NCBI GenBank assembly: GCA_963825565.1
Contig: CAWGTW010000012.1
Location: forward strand, 1 to 64,000
Length of the DNA: 64,000 bases
Direction: 5' to 3'
Origin: JBFGCT01 sp963825565
GTDB lineage: Bacteria > Actinomycetota > Acidimicrobiia > Acidimicrobiales > Ilumatobacteraceae
Made by a program: the position numbers and the translations under genes. How positions within the stretch are numbered: the first letter of the stretch is position 1; each line of letters starts with the position of its first letter. Below are positions 60,386-64,000 of this stretch, piece by piece. The notes beneath the pieces are model-generated. The model searched no databases. It was not told the DNA's origin and was given only the letters and a program-made list of their open reading frames with translations.

Positions 60386-61008
60386 TACGGGGTGATGTCG
60401 ACCTTCAACACGACATCCCCCGACGACGCCTGATCCGCACCGTCGGGAAGCGCCGCCCGCTCCAGCGTGATCGCGAACGCGACGATCCGGTCGCGCTCGA
60501 CCCCGGCCCAGAGGACCACGCCGTCACCGGCGCGGAACGTGCCGACCGGGATCAGCTGGCCCTCCGCAGTCCGCAGCCAGGCCTCGTAGAACAGATCGTT
60601 GTCCCGGCGGGGAAGGCTCGGCGCATCGAGATCGATCCGTAGACCAGAGCTGAACGACGTCACCTCGATCGACCCCTCGACATCGGGGACCAGCCCGGTC
60701 GGCACGAGCTCGGCGGCGAACACCTGGTCGCCCGACGACCCGCCGAGCGCGCTGAAGACGACGACGCCGGCGAACAGGAACAGCACGACGGCCGCGGCAC
60801 CGAGCGACGCCGGACGGAGCCACGTCCATCGGCGTCGTCGACCGGCCGGCGAACCACTGGTCGCTTCGCTCTCGATCGCAGCGACCACGCGGTCGAGCAA
60901 CCCGCCGGACGGGTCCTCCCACAGCACCGGGTCGGCGAGCAGCGCGTCGATCTCGTCGCCGAGCTCGACGGCCGTCACATCGCTGGGTTCGTCGTGGTCA
61001 CCGGTCAT
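60385..61008 (-). CDS. Membrane anti-sigma factor (RskA-like)
   Basis: A 207-residue single-pass membrane protein. A cytoplasmic N-terminal domain (1-62, with EIDALLADPVLWEDPSGGLL) leads to one transmembrane helix (about 70-90, LGAAAVVLFLFAGVVVFSAL). The extracytoplasmic domain resembles the RskA/anti-sigma-K fold (YEAWLRTAEGQLIPVGTFRA and VLWAGVERDRIVAFAITLER). No zinc-binding HxxxCxxC motif is seen. It probably inhibits the ECF sigma factor encoded 114 bp upstream on the same strand. Confidence 0.8.
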   Translation of the reverse strand: MTGDHDEPSDVTAVELGDEIDALLADPVLWEDPSGGLLDRVVAAIESEATSGSPAGRRRRWTWLRPASLGAAAVVLFLFAGVVVFSALGGSSGDQVFAAELVPTGLVPDVEGSIEVTSFSSGLRIDLDAPSLPRRDNDLFYEAWLRTAEGQLIPVGTFRAGDGVVLWAGVERDRIVAFAITLERAALPDGADQASSGDVVLKVDITP

Positions 61009-61122
61009 TGCACGCCTCGTCCGTCTCTACGCCGTCGGCAGCCCATCGGTTCGCGCCCGCCACGCCGGAACGACAACGGGTCCGAGCGGCCGGCGCGACC
61101 CCGGCGCGACATCTGTCGTGGA

Positions 61123-61713
61123 TCATGGTGCCTCCCCGGGGTCGTCGGGGCGAAGGTGGGCGAGGCGGTTGGCCAGGCGGCGGTGGGCCCGGTGCGACCG
61201 CGACTTGACGGTGCCGACCGCCACGCCGAGCCGCTCGGCGATCTGCGCGTGGGTGCACCCCTCGAGGTGCTGGAGGCGCACGACGTCGCGCTCGTCGGGG
61301 TCGAGCGACTCGATCGCCGCCCGGACGCTCCACACCGTCTCGATCTGCTCTGCGCTCGGCGGCAGCGCCACGAGCGAGGAGTCGCCGGCGTCGGCCGAGT
61401 CGAGCGGGGTCGCCGGCCGGCGACGCTCGGCGCGCAGCACGTCGATCGCGGCCCGCCGGGCGATCGTCGCCAGCCACGGGGCGAAGTCACGGCCGGGTTC
61501 GAACGACTCCGCGTTGCGCCAGGCCTGGAGGAAGGTGTGCTGGGTGACGTCCTCCGCGCGCTGACGGTCGCCGAGGACGCGCAGGGCGACGGTGAACACG
61601 AGCCCGCCGTACCGGTCGTACAGGGCGCGCACCGCGTCCTCCTCGCCGTCGCGCAGCGCGAACGCCAGCGCGCGATCCTCGGCGACGACGGGAGCGGGGC
61701 GAAACTCGTGCAC
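61123..61713 (-). CDS. ECF-family RNA polymerase sigma factor
   Basis: A 196-residue sigma-70 family factor with only regions 2 and 4. Region 2 is LYDRYGGLVFTVALRVLGDR and AEDVTQHTFLQAWRNAESFE; region 4 is VVRLQHLEGCTHAQIAERLG then VAVGTVKSRSHRAHRRLANR. It directs transcription of a stress regulon and is paired with the downstream membrane anti-sigma factor. GTG 61713 start. The divergent aldo-keto reductase begins 59 bp away. Confidence 0.93.
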   Translation of the reverse strand: MHEFRPAPVVAEDRALAFALRDGEEDAVRALYDRYGGLVFTVALRVLGDRQRAEDVTQHTFLQAWRNAESFEPGRDFAPWLATIARRAAIDVLRAERRRPATPLDSADAGDSSLVALPPSAEQIETVWSVRAAIESLDPDERDVVRLQHLEGCTHAQIAERLGVAVGTVKSRSHRAHRRLANRLAHLRPDDPGEAP

Positions 61714-61772
61714 GGAACCGTGCAGCGTATGCGCCTCGACGCCGACCGGCGCGGAGCAATACGGTCGGCGAC

Positions 61773-62762
61773 ATGGAACACGTTGCGTTCGGCCGGACCG
61801 GCCTCAAGGTGTCAAGACTGTGCCTCGGCACGATGACGTTCGGCTACCAATCCGACCGCGAGACCTCCTTTGCCATCATGGACACCGCCGGCGACGCCGG
61901 CATCACGTTCTTCGACACCGCCGACATGTACCCGCTCGGGGCCCCGTTCGAGGTTCTCGGGCGGACCGAGGAGCTGGTCGGCGAGTGGCTGCGCGGCAAG
62001 CGTGACCGGTTCATCGTCGCGACCAAGTGCTTCTTCCCGACCGGTCCGATGCCGTGGGACGCCGGCAACAGCCGCCAGAACATCATGCGCGCCGTCGAGG
62101 CGTCGCTCCGCCGGCTGCGGACCGATCACATCGACCTCTACCAGATCCACGCCTGGGACCGGGCCACGCCGATCGACGAGACGCTGCAGGCGATGGACGA
62201 CCTCGTGCGCTCCGGCAAGGTGTGCTACGTCGGCTGCTCGAACACGCTCGCCTACCAGCTCGCTCGCTCGATCGGCCGGAGCGAGGTACTCGGCACGTGC
62301 CGGTTCGAGAGCGTCCAGCCGCGCTACAACCTGCTGTTCCGGGAGAACGAGCGCGAGCTGTTCCCCCTCTGCGCCGAGGAGCACGTCGCGGTCATCCCGT
62401 ACAATCCGCTCGCCGGCGGGCTGCTCACCGGGAAGCACCGTGGCGGCGATCCGACCGAGGGCACCCGGTTCACGCTCGGGCAGGCCGCTGGCCGCTACCA
62501 GGAGCGTTACTGGCGTGACTCGATGTTCGCGACGGTGACGCAGTTCCAACAGGTCGCCGAGGACGCCGGGGTGCCGATGACCACGCTGGCGATCCGCTGG
62601 GTGCTCGCCAACCCGGTGGTCACCGCGCCCATCCTCGGGGCCTCACGACCCGAGCAACTGGCGGCGTCGCTCGCCGCCCTCGACGAGCCGCTCGACGCCG
62701 GCCTCAAGCAGCGCCTCGACGACCTCACCCACGAGTACCGCTTCGGCGACCACGTCATCTGA
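61773..62762 (+). CDS. Aldo-keto reductase
   Basis: A 329-residue (alpha/beta)8 NADPH oxidoreductase. It has the AKR N-terminus (FGRTGLKVSRLCLGTMTFGY), catalytic Asp/Tyr in FFDTADMYPLG, Lys in ATKCFFP and His in DLYQIHAWD, and C-terminal cofactor binding PILGASRPEQLAASLAAL. It resembles YajO/Tas-like bacterial AKRs. Substrate unknown. Divergent from the ECF sigma factor, whose promoter region it shares. Confidence 0.92.
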   Translation: MEHVAFGRTGLKVSRLCLGTMTFGYQSDRETSFAIMDTAGDAGITFFDTADMYPLGAPFEVLGRTEELVGEWLRGKRDRFIVATKCFFPTGPMPWDAGNSRQNIMRAVEASLRRLRTDHIDLYQIHAWDRATPIDETLQAMDDLVRSGKVCYVGCSNTLAYQLARSIGRSEVLGTCRFESVQPRYNLLFRENERELFPLCAEEHVAVIPYNPLAGGLLTGKHRGGDPTEGTRFTLGQAAGRYQERYWRDSMFATVTQFQQVAEDAGVPMTTLAIRWVLANPVVTAPILGASRPEQLAASLAALDEPLDAGLKQRLDDLTHEYRFGDHVI

Positions 62763-62922
62763 CGGCAGACGATCCGCTCGCTGAGCCCTGTGGCTCGCGC
62801 GTCCGGCCCGTGGCTACGCCGACGTCCGGGCGGTTCGCGCACCGACCATGTACCGGCGGCTGCTCGCGATGAACTCGACGCCGCGGGCGATCAGGGTGCT
62901 CCGCCCGACGGCGCAGAACCCG

Positions 62923-63261
62923 CTACTGGACCGGAGCCGCCTGCCACCGGGCGTCGCCGAAGCCGAGGATCGGCCAGAAGATGAAGCTCAGCAGCGCGAG
63001 GCCGACCCCGAACCCGTCCGACTTGCCGAAGTTCCGGGCGATCGGCATGCAGAGGATGATGAACATGATGATGTTGACGATCGGGATGAACATCAGGATC
63101 ACCCACCAGCCGGGCTTTCCACCCATCTTCGTCATGATGTAGATGTTGTAGATCGGGATGATCGCCGCCCAGCCGGGCGCACCGGCCTTGGCGAACGCCT
63201 GCCATGTTCCGGCGATGACGGCGACGATGACGGCGAGATACAGAATGACGACAATTGCCAC
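62923..63261 (-). CDS. Small polytopic membrane protein, DUF5684-like
   Basis: A 112-residue protein with three or four transmembrane helices: VVILYLAVIVAVIAGTWQAF, then AGAPGWAAIIPIYNIYIMTK, GWWVILMFIPIVNIIMFIIL and GVGLALLSFIFWPILGFGDA. The GWAAIIPIYNIY and IPIVNI motifs are typical of DUF5684-type proteins of unknown function. GTG 63261 has GAGGA 7 nt upstream, giving a start directly at the first helix. Confidence 0.8.
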   Translation of the reverse strand: MAIVVILYLAVIVAVIAGTWQAFAKAGAPGWAAIIPIYNIYIMTKMGGKPGWWVILMFIPIVNIIMFIILCMPIARNFGKSDGFGVGLALLSFIFWPILGFGDARWQAAPVQ

Positions 63262-63329
63262 AGTAGGTCCTCTCAGTTCGGCGGCCGAGCGTCTCGACCT
63301 GCGGACGCAAACGTAGTGCAACCATTCGA

Positions 63330-63600
63330 GCGTGGGGGGGATTCCGCCGCAGCTGGCGAAGTTGACGGCGCCGGCCGAGCGAGTCGCGCTCAGCCCCACC
63401 GACAACGACACGACGAACCCTCCGGTGAGACTCGGGGCGAGCACGTCGCGCTCAAACCCACCGACGACGGGGTGGACTCATCGCCGCCTACGAAGCGGGT
63501 GCAACCGTCAACGAACTCGTTGTCCCGCCCGCATCCACCGCACCAACGTCGCCGACGGGTCCGACTACCACCAGATCCCGCGCTGGCCGTGTCGACTCTT
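63330..63600 (+). pseudogene. Degenerate recombinase/resolvase helix-turn-helix fragment
   Basis: Pieces of a serine-recombinase-type C-terminal HTH appear in successive frames: LIAAYEAGATVNELVV (from about 63477), then RIHRTNVAD, then a RRVRLPPDPALAVSTL tail. In intact proteins these read as one domain (AAYEAGATVNEL..FGIHRTTVA..LRR). No catalytic resolvase domain is seen. Two similar 30-bp segments (about 63381 and 63440, each with GTCGCGCTCA and CCCACCGAC) precede it, perhaps remnants of a duplication. This is a relic of mobile DNA with no intact product. Confidence 0.5.
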
Positions 63601-63729
63601 TCACCGTGAGGTCGTGTCGTCGCTGCCGCAGTGCCCGTTGCAGCACCGGGCGATGACGACCACCAGCGCCACGAGGGCGAGGACAACCACCAAGCCAGGA
63701 ACCAAACGTGCCCGTCCTCGTTGGACCAT
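63601..63729 (-). CDS. Small single-span membrane protein
   Basis: A 42-residue protein beginning MVQRGRARLVPGLVVVLALV. It has a short basic N-terminus, one transmembrane helix (about 10-27) and a Cys/His-containing tail (RCCNGHCGSDDTTSR). A strong ribosome site (GAGGAGG, 6 nt before ATG 63729) supports real translation. The RCCNGHC cluster could bind metal or form disulfides. No family recognised. Confidence 0.55.
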   Translation of the reverse strand: MVQRGRARLVPGLVVVLALVALVVVIARCCNGHCGSDDTTSR

Positions 63730-63739
63730 GTCAACCTCC

Positions 63740-63934
63740 TCAGTCCCCGTCACGCGCAGAGCGAGATGGGACCCGTTCCATCGTGATCAACTGCCGGCGG
63801 TAGGTGGTAGGGACCTTGGTCGTGCGGGGCGCTGAACCGATCAGGATTCGACCGTCGCTGACCGCCGGCGCGATGACACGCAATCCGAAGGCGCAGCCTT
63901 CACGGATGTGGACGCGCACGGCTCCAACGAGCAC
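63740..63934 (-). CDS. Hypothetical protein, possibly incomplete
   Basis: A 64-residue open frame from GTG 63934 (LVGAVRVHIREGCAFGLRVI ... RQLITMERVPSRSARDGD). The frame is open upstream only to 63970, so it is either a small protein or the end of a frameshifted larger one. It ends 10 bp before the start of the small membrane protein. No family recognised. Confidence 0.35.
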   Translation of the reverse strand: MLVGAVRVHIREGCAFGLRVIAPAVSDGRILIGSAPRTTKVPTTYRRQLITMERVPSRSARDGD

Positions 63935-64000
63935 GACCTGGTCAGCCGAACACCGCCCGTCTGCGCTGCTTCATCGGAGGTGAAGTCGGCGACGTGTGGG

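Overview
The window is high-GC (about 70%), densely packed bacterial chromosome with frequent 4-nt ATGA/GTGA gene overlaps. Gene content and order point to Actinomycetota, probably the class Acidimicrobiia (inference). Supporting points are the block pdtaR-polA-rpsA-coaE followed by uvrB and uvrA, an uvrC/rapZ/gap-pgk-tpiA-secG neighbourhood, an F420-type LLM oxidoreductase, a Tyr-type Pol I O-helix, actinobacterial SOS boxes and a 6C-type small RNA. Most of the window is core chromosome; accessory DNA is limited to a decayed IS481-like element at the left edge and a recombinase relic near the right edge.

Layout. 1-1.7 kb: degenerate IS481-family element. 1.8-9 kb (minus): tRNA-Leu(GAG), secG, a PH-like membrane protein and a complete dipeptide/oligopeptide ABC importer (dppA-B-C-D-F) with a hairpin between the binding-protein gene and the permeases. 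9-13.1 kb (minus): tpiA, pgk, gap, rapZ. 13.2-22.3 kb: a methyltransferase, an LLM oxidoreductase, uvrC, a rhomboid-like protein, an MFS exporter and SOS-controlled uvrA. 22.3-28.8 kb: a triple-hairpin repeat cluster, a LOG-family protein, a DegS/NarL-type two-component pair and membrane proteins. 28.8-33.8 kb: SOS-controlled uvrB and two CBS-domain CorC/HlyC-type membrane proteins. 33.9-36.8 kb (plus): a selenocysteine glutathione peroxidase, a YbdK-type carboxylate-amine ligase and an M20 amidohydrolase. 37-43.8 kb (minus): coaE, rpsA, a methyltransferase, polA, pdtaR and a small coiled-coil protein.

43.8-44.6 kb holds a 112-bp tandem array whose unit contains a decayed copy of the adjacent, unusual class I tRNA. 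44.7-49.6 kb is the type II fatty-acid synthesis cluster fabD-fabH-fabG-acpP-fabF with fabZ convergent to it. 49.6-52 kb has a fasciclin lipoprotein, a HAD-acyltransferase fusion and a 6C-like small RNA. 52-60.3 kb has a LysR regulator, an acyl-CoA carboxylase subunit, citrate synthase convergent with a monomeric isocitrate dehydrogenase, an acyl-CoA dehydrogenase and an alpha/beta hydrolase. 60.4-64 kb has an ECF sigma/anti-sigma pair, an aldo-keto reductase, small membrane proteins and the recombinase relic.

The strongest unusual signal is the glutathione peroxidase at 33929-34402. Its catalytic cysteine codon is an in-frame TGA, followed by a bacterial SECIS-like hairpin whose apical sequence matches that of E. 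coli fdhF. Other notable signals are the tRNA-derived tandem array, the class I tRNA with a CAA anticodon, the 6C-like RNA, the triple hairpins after uvrA, and a lipoyl-like domain fused to FabD. Several otherwise normal genes carry 1-nt frameshifts. They are listed as pseudogenes because the frame is broken here, but residual assembly indels are a likely cause.
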